From JAICUF01 sp038250675 (GTDB lineage: Bacteria > Gemmatimonadota > Gemmatimonadetes > Gemmatimonadales > GWC2-71-9): 64,000 nucleotides of DNA. Positions 51,806 to 63,184 of the stretch are shown one piece after another. The notes under the pieces were generated by a model that saw nothing but the letters and a program-made list of their open reading frames with translations, made no database searches and was not told the origin of the DNA. Every line of letters starts with the position of its first letter. Positions within the stretch are counted from its first letter, which is position 1. The stretch is taken from NCBI GenBank assembly GCA_038250675.1, contig JBBSCB010000008.1, forward strand, positions 1 to 64,000, read 5' to 3'. Position numbers and translations under genes: made by a program.

Positions 51806-52926
51806 CCCACTACCTCGGCGTACAGCTCCTCGTACCGCGGCACGACCCGGTCGGCCGAGAAGCGGTGGGCGGTTTCCACGGCCGCGTCGCGCATGGCGGC
51901 AAGCCGGTCCGGATGACGGAGCAGCTCGATGGCGCGGCGCCCCATCGCCTCGACCGAGCCGACCGGCTCGAGGATGCCGCTGACGCCGTCCTCGATCACC
52001 TCCGGAAGACCGCCGGCGCGGGACGCGATGACGGGCGCGCCGCACGCCATCGCTTCGAGCGCCGCAAGGCCGAACGACTCGGTCTGGGACGGCAGCAGGA
52101 ACAGGTCAGTCGACTGCAGCAGGTTGGCGACCGTATCGAGCCGGCCAAGAAAGCGTACGTCCTCGGCGACGCCGAGCTCGCGGGCTTCGTGCTCGGCGTC
52201 GGTGCGGTCGGGACCGTCACCCACCATGAGCAGCGTCGCCGGCATGGCGCGGCGAACGCGCGCAAAGACCCGCACCACGTCCTTCACCCGCTTCACCTCG
52301 CGGAAGTTGGACACGTGCGTCAGCACCCGATGATCGGCTGGCGCGAGGCCGCTGCACCGCCCGTCCGTGGATGGACGATATTCGTTGAGGTTCACGAAAT
52401 TCGGGATGCTGCGGATGTCGCAGCTCACGCAGCCGAACGCGCGGTGCGTCTCGTCCCGCAGAAAATCCGAGACCGCCGTGACGCCGTCGGACCGCTCGAT
52501 CGAGAACTTGGTGATGGCGTAGAAGCTGCTCTCCTGGCCCACCAGCGTGATATCGGTGCCGTGCAGCGTCGTGATCACCTTGAGCGGCAGCTCGCCCTCC
52601 AGCATTTCGCGGGCGAGATAGGCGGTGGTCGCGTGCGGGACGGCGTAGTGCACATGCAGCACGTCCAGCTTCTCGCGGAGCGCGACCTCATGCTGCTTCG
52701 AGGCCAGCGCCAGCGTATACGGGAAATGGTCGAAGAGCGGATAGCGACCCATCCGGGTCTCGACCTCGTGAAAGTAGACGTTCTCCGCGTAGCCCCGGAG
52801 GCGGAACGGCGACGCGTAGGTCACGAAGTGCACTTCATGCCCACGTCGTGCCAGCTCGAGACCGAGCTCCGTCGCGACCGCGCCGGAACCGCCGTAGGTC
52901 GGGTAACAGGTGATGCCGATCTTCAT
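51802..52926 (-). CDS. bshA: BshA-type glycosyltransferase (N-acetyl-alpha-D-glucosaminyl L-malate synthase)
   Basis: This encodes 374 residues, GT4 family. BshA joins GlcNAc to L-malate, the first step to bacillithiol, a low-molecular-weight thiol. Matches: KIGITCYPTYGGSGAVATELG, THLHGTDITLVG-type (here TTLHGTDITLVGQ), IPNFVNLNEYRP, LTHVSNFREVKRVKDVV and QTESFGLAALEAMACGAPVIAS. This set of motifs is characteristic of BshA rather than generic GT4 enzymes. No bshB or bshC is visible in this window. It overlaps uppP and starts three bases after miaA's stop region. Confidence 0.9.
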   Translation of the reverse strand: MKIGITCYPTYGGSGAVATELGLELARRGHEVHFVTYASPFRLRGYAENVYFHEVETRMGRYPLFDHFPYTLALASKQHEVALREKLDVLHVHYAVPHATTAYLAREMLEGELPLKVITTLHGTDITLVGQESSFYAITKFSIERSDGVTAVSDFLRDETHRAFGCVSCDIRSIPNFVNLNEYRPSTDGRCSGLAPADHRVLTHVSNFREVKRVKDVVRVFARVRRAMPATLLMVGDGPDRTDAEHEARELGVAEDVRFLGRLDTVANLLQSTDLFLLPSQTESFGLAALEAMACGAPVIASRAGGLPEVIEDGVSGILEPVGSVEAMGRRAIELLRHPDRLAAMRDAAVETAHRFSADRVVPRYEELYAEVVG

Positions 52927-53826
52927 CGGGTCTCCCAGGCCTGAACGATCTCCGCCGCGAGCACCTCGGGCGGACGGGTGGCGTCCAGCGTCATGCGCGG
53001 CCCCTCAAGCTGATGTCGAAACCAGGTTTCCTGCCGCTTCGCGTACTGCCGTGTGCTCGTCGCGATCGCGTCGGCGACGCTGTCGCGGGTGCGCGTGCCG
53101 TGCAGATACTCGACCGCCTCCCGGATGCCGACGCCGTCCAGCCCGGGTGCATGCGCGGCGTGACCCTCGGACAGCACGGCCGCGGTTTCCTCGATCAGCC
53201 CGCGGCGGAGCATCTCCTCCGCCCGGCGCTGAATCCGGGCATGCAGCACCGGGCGGGGAGCGGTCAGCACAATGTACCACGGCTCGATCACACCCTGCGC
53301 CCGGGCCGTCTGCTGCCAATGCGTGAGCGGTCGGCCGGTGAGCAGTGCCACTTCGATGGCCCGCGCAGCGCGCTGGCGGCCGCCGCCACGGAACCCGGGA
53401 TCGAGCCGGCCGGCCCAGCGCACCAGATCGATCGGGTCGAGCCGGGTGGTGAACGCATCCACCCGCCGGCGGAGCCCGGGATCGATCGGCGGCTCCGCGA
53501 ACAACCCCTCGGCCAGCGCCCGGACGTACAGCCCCGTTCCGCCGACGACGATCGCCTGGCGTTGTCGCGCGGCCACGTCGGCCAGCCACTCACGCGCCTC
53601 CCGCGCAAATCGGCCCGCGCTGTAACGGGTGCCGGGATCGATCAGGTCCACGCCGTGATGGGCCACCCGGGCGCGCTCGCGCGCGCTGGGCTTGGCAGTG
53701 CCGATGTCGAGGCGCCGGTAGACTTGGCGCGAATCCGCCGAGATCACCTCTACCGGCCAGTGCCCGGCCAGGGCCATCGCCACGGCCGTCTTGCCGATGG
53801 CGGTGGGACCGACCAGCACCGGTACG

Positions 53827-53840
<14 letters not shown>
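52923..53840 (-). CDS. miaA: tRNA dimethylallyltransferase
   Basis: This encodes 305 residues. MiaA isopentenylates A37 of tRNAs that read UNN codons. It has the P-loop VLVGPTAIGKTAVAMAL and then ISADSRQVYRRLDIGTAKP, the family hallmark. Later blocks are VVGGTGLYVRALAEGL and the C-terminal RQYAKRQETWFR. I use the TTG at 53840, which has GGAG about nine bases upstream; a GTG at 53819 would give 298 residues. Both overlap or abut the mutL stop (53827). The pair mutL-miaA is a common bacterial neighbour set. Confidence 0.94.
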
Positions 53841-55536
<1,696 letters not shown>

Positions 55537-55546
55537 CGGGGGCAAT

Positions 55547-57880
55547 CTACTCCGCCACCGGCGCCAGCGCCTCCACCGGCAGCCATCCCTCGCGACCGTC
55601 CGGCGCGGCCACGAGGCGCCATCCCGGCACGGCGCGCACGGGGCGCACCGCCGCACCAGATCCGACCACCACGATCTCCGGGGCCCGGCCATGCGGCGAG
55701 AGCCGGAGCGGGCCGGCGACCGTCACCAGCGCCAGCGGGCGGCCGTACCAGAAGCGCAACCCGACTGCGGCTCCGCCGCTGATGACCGCGGCCGTCAGCA
55801 GGGCCCCGACCCGTGCCCGCATGCGATTCCCACCGGTGACGAAGAGCGACCAGCCCAGCACCCAGCACGCCAGGGCGGCGAGCGCGAGCTCGTCGGGCGT
55901 AAGCGGCGCCACCCACTCGCGGCGGGCCGACTCATCATCGGGGGCCGGCAGGAGATCCAGCGCCCGGCGCACGTCGGCGCGGCGCGGTGCCAGGCGCCGT
56001 GCACGCACCCATGCCGCCGTCGCCGCGCCATCGGCACCCAGCCGATACTCGGCGGCCCCGAGATCATACCAGTGCGCGGCGACGTTCGGCTCCGCGTGCG
56101 CCCGCCGGGCGAATCCGTCGGCCGCCGCATGGAGCGAGCCCGAGGCATACAACTGCTCGGGATTGGTCTGGGCACGCAGCGGAACCGCGGCGAGCAGGAC
56201 CAGCAACGTCGCCGCCGCCGCCCGCCGCGGCCCACGGCGTGACGTGGCTCCGAGCCCACGCGTGAGGTCATCGAGCTCGCGGGCCAGCGCCGCGGTGCGC
56301 TCGCGATCGGTCGCGGCCGGCCCGTAGCGCGCCGCCAGATAGGCATCGCGGGTCGCGGCGACCTTCGTGGCGAGTGCCGCATCCACGCCCGCGGCCCTGA
56401 GCGCGGCGGCGAGCGCCGGACCGGAGTAGCGGTCGACATCCGGCACCAGCGCCCGGAGCGCGGCGTGCAGCCGGCGATCGGCGCCGAGGGGGTCGGGTCG
56501 CCATGTCGGTGCGGCTTGGCGGCGGCGGCGACAGCGCAGCTCGGCGGCGAGTGCCACGGCGGGCCCAAGCGCCGCGAGCAGCGCCCACAACCAGTGCGGC
56601 ACGCCGGTGACGACTCGCCGCGGCAGCGCCGGCCGTTGGGGCACCATGAGCGGTGGTGGCGTCGCGCGCGCGGTCGACGCTTCGGCCGCCGGGGCAACGG
56701 TGACCGTCGCCGCCAGCACCGTGGCCACCCGGTAGCTGCGGCTGCCAAGATCGAAATACGGGTAGGACAGCGCGGGGAGCGTGAGCACGCCGGCGCTGTC
56801 CGGTACCGCGATCTGGTGGATCGTCCTGGTCCCGCCGAACAGTCCGTCGGTCGTCCGCAACTGGTCGTCGGTGCGATCGACGTAGCCGCGCACGCTGGCC
56901 GGCCACCGCATGTCGGGCGCGGGCCAGAGCGCCACGTTTCCCGCGCCACTCACCGACACATCCACGTTGAGCGCTTCCCCGACGCGGCCGGCGGGCGGCG
57001 CCACGCTCCGCGCCACGTCGAGACCGCGACCGACCGCACCACTGAACCCTGCGGGTCGGCCGGCTGCCGGGAGCGGAAGCACCGTCAGCGTCACCGCGTT
57101 GCTCTCCAGCATGAACTGCTCCTCCTGGCTGAAGAACTGGAGCGCCATCGGGACGCTGTAGCGGAGCGACGCCTTGGCCACGGTGAGCGGCCCGGGGACC
57201 AGCGGGAAGACCACCTGATGCATCACGAAGAGATCGTACGACTCGCCAGCCACCTTCCGGGTGGCGGCGATGCCGAGCGGCACCGGCTGCGGGTAACTCC
57301 ACACCCCTTCCGCCGCCGGCGGTTGCAGAGTCGGCGGCCGCCGCAGCTGCGCGCGGAGGTCGCGGGGGAACCATGCTGCGGTCACGACGTCGACCTGCTC
57401 GCCGACGTAGACCGTGTCCGCCGACGCCAGCACGACCACGGCCGCCTTGCCCGGGCGCCTGGGTGGCGGCGCCCGCTCGAGCACCCGCCGGACGCGTGCA
57501 CTCAATGTCGTGGCCGTCGCCGTGCCCGATCCCGCAGCCACGGTCACGTCGAGTGTGCCGGTCTGGAGTATCTCTTGTCCCTGGCGCGCCCGGACCGGCC
57601 CCAGCGGCCACTTCCCGGCGCGGAGCGCACGCAGCGTCACCTCCAGCGTGGTCGTGCGGGTCGGGCCCGCCCCCATGGAGACCTCGGTCTGCTCCGAGCG
57701 GCCGACGATCTCGAATCCGGGCAGCGGCGGGAGCGTGACCTGCATCGGATCCAGCGACCGGCTCACGGCGCGCACGGTGAGCACCACCTCGTCGCCGATC
57801 GCGACGTGATCGCGATCGACCGACGCGGTGAGCGACGGCCCGCCCTGCAGCAGGGCCACTGCCAGCATGAGGGCTACCAA
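55547..57880 (-). CDS. BatD-BatE fusion protein
   Basis: This encodes 777 residues. The TTG at 57880 is chosen because GGAG lies seven bases upstream; the ATG at 57868 has no Shine-Dalgarno. The first half, about residues 15-540, is BatD-like: Ig-type strands (VDRDHVAIGDEVVLTVRAVS, FEIVGRSEQTEVSMG, then WSYPQPVPLGIAATRKVAGESYDLF) and a transmembrane helix near LWALLAALGPAVALAA. From about residue 549 a second basic-hydrophobic stretch ending in AVPLRAQ looks like a signal peptide. It is followed by TPR-type helices (YASGSLHAAADGFARRA, AAHWYDLGAAEYRLGADG) and further helices. The C-terminus GWRLVAAPDGREGWLPVEAL is SH3-like, as in BatE. The Bat system is linked to stress tolerance in Bacteroidota; the molecular role is not settled. 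Confidence 0.8.
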   Translation of the reverse strand: MVALMLAVALLQGGPSLTASVDRDHVAIGDEVVLTVRAVSRSLDPMQVTLPPLPGFEIVGRSEQTEVSMGAGPTRTTTLEVTLRALRAGKWPLGPVRARQGQEILQTGTLDVTVAAGSGTATATTLSARVRRVLERAPPPRRPGKAAVVVLASADTVYVGEQVDVVTAAWFPRDLRAQLRRPPTLQPPAAEGVWSYPQPVPLGIAATRKVAGESYDLFVMHQVVFPLVPGPLTVAKASLRYSVPMALQFFSQEEQFMLESNAVTLTVLPLPAAGRPAGFSGAVGRGLDVARSVAPPAGRVGEALNVDVSVSGAGNVALWPAPDMRWPASVRGYVDRTDDQLRTTDGLFGGTRTIHQIAVPDSAGVLTLPALSYPYFDLGSRSYRVATVLAATVTVAPAAEASTARATPPPLMVPQRPALPRRVVTGVPHWLWALLAALGPAVALAAELRCRRRRQAAPTWRPDPLGADRRLHAALRALVPDVDRYSGPALAAALRAAGVDAALATKVAATRDAYLAARYGPAATDRERTAALARELDDLTRGLGATSRRGPRRAAAATLLVLLAAVPLRAQTNPEQLYASGSLHAAADGFARRAHAEPNVAAHWYDLGAAEYRLGADGAATAAWVRARRLAPRRADVRRALDLLPAPDDESARREWVAPLTPDELALAALACWVLGWSLFVTGGNRMRARVGALLTAAVISGGAAVGLRFWYGRPLALVTVAGPLRLSPHGRAPEIVVVGSGAAVRPVRAVPGWRLVAAPDGREGWLPVEALAPVAE

Positions 57881-59499
57881 TCCTGCACTCCAGCGGTCGA
57901 GTTGGTCTGCGAGCGGCGCTGCTGGTCGGCACGGGTCGCCCGCTCCTGGCGCTCCATCGAGTTCAGAATCTGCTCCGCCTGATTGCGGGAGAGCCCGCCA
58001 GCCGCCGGCTGCTCCGCCGGCGGGGGCGGCTTGGGCTTCCCGCCGCCGCCCCCTCCGCCCCCGCCCCCACTCTGCGGCGGCGGCGGCGGGCGATGGCGCT
58101 CGGCGAGTTCCAGGTTCCACTTGGCGCGCTCCGACGATGGCTGGAGCATCAGCGCATCCCGGAGGCGACCGCTCGCCTCGTCGAGGAGCTCGTCGCGATG
58201 GGTCGAGTCGGCCTTGGCAGCGAGGAGCGCGACCACGCCCAGGTTGTACAGGGCGCGGTAGCGCAGTCCGGGATCGAGCGACTTGGCGGCTTCGGTCAAC
58301 GCGCCCTTGGCGACGTCGAGCCGGCCGGCCTTAAGCGCGGCGGTGCCCGCGTTGTAGAACGACGTGTCACGCGCCGCGCCGGCACGGGCCTCGTCGAGAA
58401 ACGCCGTGGCGGCCTCGGTCGGCTGGCCCTCCGCCATTGCCCGTTCGCCGGGCGTCGGTCGCTGGGCCTGGGCACCGCGCGCCAGGACCACCAGGCCGGC
58501 CAGCGCGACCAGCGCGGTCCCCCGCCGCGTCAACGTATACAGCAGGAGGAAGAGCACGGCGGCCAGCAGCGGAATCCACGCGCGCGGCACGAGATCGGTG
58601 GTGCGGGTCTCGGCGGACGGGCTGCGCTTGTAGCGGGCGAGCAGATCGCGAATGGCACCAGCCTGGTCAGGAAGATCGGCGGCGATGAGCGAGCCGTCGG
58701 CCGCATCCGCAACGGCGCGCAGCACGTCGTCGCGCCGTGCGGTCTCGACGACGGCGCCCGATTCGTCCTGCTGGTACTTTAGCAGCGTGCCGGCCGAGTC
58801 GCGGATGGGGATCCGGGCCGGACGGGTCCCGCCCTCCGCCACGAGTACGAGCCGCACACCGGCGTCCTTGAGCGCTTTCGCTGCCGCGACGACATCGGCC
58901 AGCGAGTCGTGCGCCTCGGCGTCGGTGAAGACGGCGAGCACGCGATCGGACACTTCCCCGGTACCGCCCAGCAGCTCGGCGCCCTGCGCGAGCACCGAGG
59001 CGAGACTCGTCCCCCCCTCGCTCGCGAGGTCCGGGTCGAGCGCATCGAGGTCGAGCCGCACCGCCGCGCCATCGACGGTGAGCGGCGCCAGGATGTAGCT
59101 GCGTCCCGCGAAGGCGATGAGCCCGACCCGGTCTCCCGGCGAATCGTCGAGCAGGCGCCGCGCCTCGCGCACCGCCCGGCCGAGCCGGCTGGGCTTGACG
59201 TCCTCCGCCAGCATCGAGCGGCTGATGTCGACGGCCATCACGATGCTCAGCGCGTGGGTGCGCGTGGTGACTTCGGCGCGGCCGCCGCGGGGACCCGCGA
59301 GCGCCACGATCGCAAGCAGCGCCACCAGCGCAAAGAGCAGTGGCGCCCAGCGCCCACGCGCCCGCGCCAGCGCACCAAGCGACGCCGACCAGGCCGACGC
59401 GAGCCGCACGCGGCGGCGGCGCGCGAGCCAGACCAGGCCGGCCACCAGCAGCGCCACCAGCGGCGCCAACGCGAGCAGCAGCGGCGCGTCGAAAATCAT
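57874..59499 (-). CDS. BatB-BatC fusion: von Willebrand A protein with TPR region
   Basis: This encodes 541 residues. Two N-terminal helices (LLLALAPLVALLVAGLVWLA and WAPLLFALVALLAIVALAGP) precede a vWA domain with MIDAS DISRSML (Asp91, Ser93, Ser95), EGGTSLASVLAQ and FTDAEAHD. A further helix pair follows near residue 308, then a signal-like stretch ALVALAGLVVLARGAQAQ (about 328-346) and TPR-type helices (FYNAGTAALKAGRLDVA and YNLGVVALLAAKADS). A Gly/Pro tract (about residues 475-497) and an Arg/Gln-rich end follow. Layout fits BatB joined to BatC. It overlaps the fusion batDE gene by seven bases and batA by four. Confidence 0.85.
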   Translation of the reverse strand: MIFDAPLLLALAPLVALLVAGLVWLARRRRVRLASAWSASLGALARARGRWAPLLFALVALLAIVALAGPRGGRAEVTTRTHALSIVMAVDISRSMLAEDVKPSRLGRAVREARRLLDDSPGDRVGLIAFAGRSYILAPLTVDGAAVRLDLDALDPDLASEGGTSLASVLAQGAELLGGTGEVSDRVLAVFTDAEAHDSLADVVAAAKALKDAGVRLVLVAEGGTRPARIPIRDSAGTLLKYQQDESGAVVETARRDDVLRAVADAADGSLIAADLPDQAGAIRDLLARYKRSPSAETRTTDLVPRAWIPLLAAVLFLLLYTLTRRGTALVALAGLVVLARGAQAQRPTPGERAMAEGQPTEAATAFLDEARAGAARDTSFYNAGTAALKAGRLDVAKGALTEAAKSLDPGLRYRALYNLGVVALLAAKADSTHRDELLDEASGRLRDALMLQPSSERAKWNLELAERHRPPPPPQSGGGGGGGGGGKPKPPPPAEQPAAGGLSRNQAEQILNSMERQERATRADQQRRSQTNSTAGVQDW

Positions 59500-60467
59500 G
59501 GAACGCGCACCACGAGCGTGGCACTGACCAGCAGCTCGAGCGCGAGCGCGCCCAGACCCAGCAGGATCAGCGGCCGCGTCTCCTCGTCGTACCGCGCGTA
59601 CCGCGTCACCTGAATCGGGGTCTTCTCCAGCTGATCGATCTGGTGGAAGATGCGGTCGAGCGCCTCGCTGTCGGTCGCGCGGAAATAGCGGCCACCCGTC
59701 TCCTGCGCGATCTCCCGCAGCAACGGCTCGTCGATCCGGACCGGCAGCATCTCATACCGGAACCCACCGGCCCCGCGGCCGGTGGGTATCGGCGCCTCGC
59801 CGATGGTCCCCACACCGATGGTGTACACCTTGACGCCGTACGCCGAGGCCGTCGCCGCCGCGGTCCGCGGATCGATCAGCCCCTTGTTGTTTTCCCCGTC
59901 GGTGAGGAGGAGCACCACCTTCGACCGGTTGGGCGTGTGCCGCAGGCGGTTGACCGCGATGGCGAGTCCGCTGCCGATCGCGGTGCCGTCCTCGAGACTG
60001 CCGATGCGGAGGTCCATCACGGCCTGCTCGACGACGGCATAGTCCAGCGTGACCGGCACCTGGGTAAGTGCCTCACCCGCAAAGGCCACGAGACCGATGC
60101 GGTCGGCCTGCCGCCCGCGAATGAAACTGACGGCCTCCCGCTTGGCGACCTCGAGACGGTTGGACGGCGCAAAGTCCTCCGCAAGCATGCTGCTGGAGAT
60201 GTCGATCGCAATCACGATCGCGATGCCTTCCTTCTTCGTCTCGATGGTGTCACCGCCCAGCCGCGGCCCCGCCGCGCCGATGATCCACGCACCCATCGCG
60301 AGCCCGCGAAAGACTACCGGCATCCGGGTCCACCAGGGCGATCGCGCGGCCGCGGCCGGCAGCGACACGTCGCTGTAGGAGACCGCGGAGCTCCGCCGGC
60401 GGCGACGCCACCACCAGACGACGAGCGTCAGCAGGAGCAGGAGAAGCCACGGGCGTGCGAACGTCAT
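59496..60467 (-). CDS. BatA-like von Willebrand A domain membrane protein
   Basis: This encodes 323 residues. An N-terminal helix (PWLLLLLLTLVVWWW) plus Arg stretch is followed by a second helix near residue 55-70. The vWA domain has DISSSMLAEDFAP (MIDAS: Asp89, Ser91, Ser93), GTAIGSGLAIAVNRL and LLTDGENNKGLIDP, all metal-binding loops intact. The C-terminal helix (LILLGLGALALELLVSATLVV) anchors it again. BatA and BatB together form a vWA pair typical of this operon. It is coupled to its neighbours by four-base overlaps. Confidence 0.88.
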   Translation of the reverse strand: MTFARPWLLLLLLTLVVWWWRRRRRSSAVSYSDVSLPAAAARSPWWTRMPVVFRGLAMGAWIIGAAGPRLGGDTIETKKEGIAIVIAIDISSSMLAEDFAPSNRLEVAKREAVSFIRGRQADRIGLVAFAGEALTQVPVTLDYAVVEQAVMDLRIGSLEDGTAIGSGLAIAVNRLRHTPNRSKVVLLLTDGENNKGLIDPRTAAATASAYGVKVYTIGVGTIGEAPIPTGRGAGGFRYEMLPVRIDEPLLREIAQETGGRYFRATDSEALDRIFHQIDQLEKTPIQVTRYARYDEETRPLILLGLGALALELLVSATLVVRVP

Positions 60468-61276
60468 GCCGGCGTCTCCGCCGCGCTGACACGGCCGGCC
60501 AGCTCCATCGCGCGGGCAAACAGGGCCAGCGCCCCGTCGGGCGGCTCACCGCCGAAGCGTGCGGCATCGAGCGCCGCGAGCGTGTCCGCAATGTCGGCGA
60601 CGGGCCAGTCGGCCGGCGCGGCGCCGAGCTGGTTCACGACGGCTGGGGTGTCGAGTCCCGGGTGTGCGGCGGGCAGCCGAGCGGCGATCGCCCGACGGAG
60701 GCGCGCCGCGGCCACCGCGAGCACGGTCCGGGACTCGCCGGCCTCAGCCCAGCGCGCGAGCGGCGGCTCGACCACCGGACGGCGCGCCGCGGTGGCCGCC
60801 GGCTGACCGCGGCGGCGCCACCACCAGTGGAGCGGCACCAGCAGGATGAATGCAGCCGCGAGCAGGATGGCGACGGGCAGCCACGCGACGACGCGCCGAT
60901 GCACCAGCCCCGCGACCGGCTGGGGATGGAGCGCGCTGTCGGGCGCGTTGGCCGGCAGCACACTGGCCACCACCAGCGTCGTGTCGGCCGCCGGCAGCGA
61001 GTCCACGCCGCCGTCCGCCGCCAGCAGCAGCGGCCCGGGAACATGAACCGTATGCGATCCGGCGGTCCAGACGACGACCGGGTACGCCACCTCGACGACG
61101 CCGTTGACCGTGGTGACCCGCGGCCGGCCCAGCAGCTCAACGTCTCCGCTCAGCTCCCAGCCGGCCGGACGCACGGTCTGGCCGCGCGGCACGGTGACCT
61201 GCCGGGTGACCCAGAGCGTGTCGCCGACGGTCGGGGGCCGCGCCTGCACCAGCAGCGCCAGCAGCAGCGTGATCAT
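60464..61276 (-). CDS. DUF4381-position protein of the MoxR/Bat operon
   Basis: This encodes 270 residues. The ATG at 61276 overlaps the DUF58 gene stop by four bases. A hydrophobic N-terminus precedes a strand-rich Ig-like domain (VGDTLWVTRQVTVPRGQ, ELSGDVELLGRPRVTTVNGVVEVAYPVVVW). One transmembrane helix (about 135-157, VVAWLPVAILLAAAFILLVPL) is followed by a cytoplasmic helical end (AARLRRAIAARLPAAHPGLDTPAVVNQ). This helical part and its place between DUF58 and batA match the DUF4381-type protein in MoxR operons. Its function is unknown. Confidence 0.6.
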   Translation of the reverse strand: MITLLLALLVQARPPTVGDTLWVTRQVTVPRGQTVRPAGWELSGDVELLGRPRVTTVNGVVEVAYPVVVWTAGSHTVHVPGPLLLAADGGVDSLPAADTTLVVASVLPANAPDSALHPQPVAGLVHRRVVAWLPVAILLAAAFILLVPLHWWWRRRGQPAATAARRPVVEPPLARWAEAGESRTVLAVAAARLRRAIAARLPAAHPGLDTPAVVNQLGAAPADWPVADIADTLAALDAARFGGEPPDGALALFARAMELAGRVSAAETPA

Positions 61277-62160
61277 CCGCGCCGCAGCCGGCGCGCCCGC
61301 CGCGCAAACGCCTGCCTGAGCGGGAGCGCGTACGGGCGATCGGTACGCAGAAGGATCTGGTCCACACCGGCCGCACCGAGCATTCGGGTTCGCTCGGAGC
61401 GGCGCCGCTCGGCCAGTGCCCGGAGTCGCTCTCGCACGTCGCGGTTGCCGGTGTCCACCAGTACGCGCTGCCCCGATTCCGCGTCCACCAGCTCGACCCA
61501 GCCGGACTCCGGCAACTCCAGCTCGCGGGGGTCCTCGATTACGATGGCGACGATCTCGTGCCGCGCCGCGAGGCGCCGGAGCGGCTTGTCCCATCCCTCC
61601 GCAAGGAAATCGGAGAGCACGGCAACGATGGCGCGGTGGCGCAGCAGGCGGCTGGCGTAGAGCAAACTGGCGGCAAGGTTGGTCCGCTTGCCCTCAGGGG
61701 CGAACGCCACCAGATCGCGGATCACCCGGAGCGCGTGGCGGCGCCCCTTGGCGGGTGGCACGACGCGCTCGACCTCGTCCGCGAACAGCAGTGCACCGAC
61801 GCGGTCGTTGTGGTGCGCGGCGGCGAGCGCCAGCACCGCGCCGACTTCCACGCCGAGCGCGCCCTTGGTGACCGGCTCGCCAAAGTGGGTGGACCCCGAC
61901 TGGTCCACCACCAGCATCAGCGTGAGCTCCCGCTCTTCGGTGAACGTCTTGACGTACGGACTGGCAAGACGGGCGGACACGTTCCAGTCGATGGCCCGGA
62001 AGTCATCGCCCGGCTCGTAGGCCCGCACTTCGGCGAACTCCATGCCCTGGCCGCGGAACACGGACCGGTACTCGCCGGCAAAGAGCGACGTGACCAGTCC
62101 GCGGGTGCGGAGCTCGATGCCTTTGACCTGGCGGAGGACGTCGGGAGAAATGGGAGGCAT
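61273..62160 (-). CDS. DUF58 domain protein
   Basis: This encodes 295 residues, the usual length. The family start is here: VLRQVKGIELRTRGLVTSLFAGEYRSVFRGQGMEFAEVRAYEPGDDFRAIDWNVSARLASPYVKTF, given as motif order (KGIELRTRGL; GDDFRAIDWN). Next is a vWA-like region (MLVVDQSGSTHFG with D-x-S-x-S, LAASLLYASRLLR). DUF58 proteins always travel with MoxR-type AAA+ ATPases and vWA proteins, probably as a complex for metal or protein assembly. The role is not defined. Confidence 0.92.
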   Translation of the reverse strand: MPPISPDVLRQVKGIELRTRGLVTSLFAGEYRSVFRGQGMEFAEVRAYEPGDDFRAIDWNVSARLASPYVKTFTEERELTLMLVVDQSGSTHFGEPVTKGALGVEVGAVLALAAAHHNDRVGALLFADEVERVVPPAKGRRHALRVIRDLVAFAPEGKRTNLAASLLYASRLLRHRAIVAVLSDFLAEGWDKPLRRLAARHEIVAIVIEDPRELELPESGWVELVDAESGQRVLVDTGNRDVRERLRALAERRRSERTRMLGAAGVDQILLRTDRPYALPLRQAFARRARRLRRG

Positions 62161-62190
62161 GGGAGGCGGCAGCGTCGAGGGATGGCGCCG

Positions 62191-63171
<981 letters not shown>

Positions 63172-63184
63172 CTCCTCCGGAATG

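Noticed and set aside
57960..58090. Gly/Pro-coding repeat run as a possible mobile or CRISPR-like repeat
   Set aside because: It is a short low-complexity stretch of GGC/GGG and CCG codons within the BatB-BatC gene, with no repeated unit and spacers.
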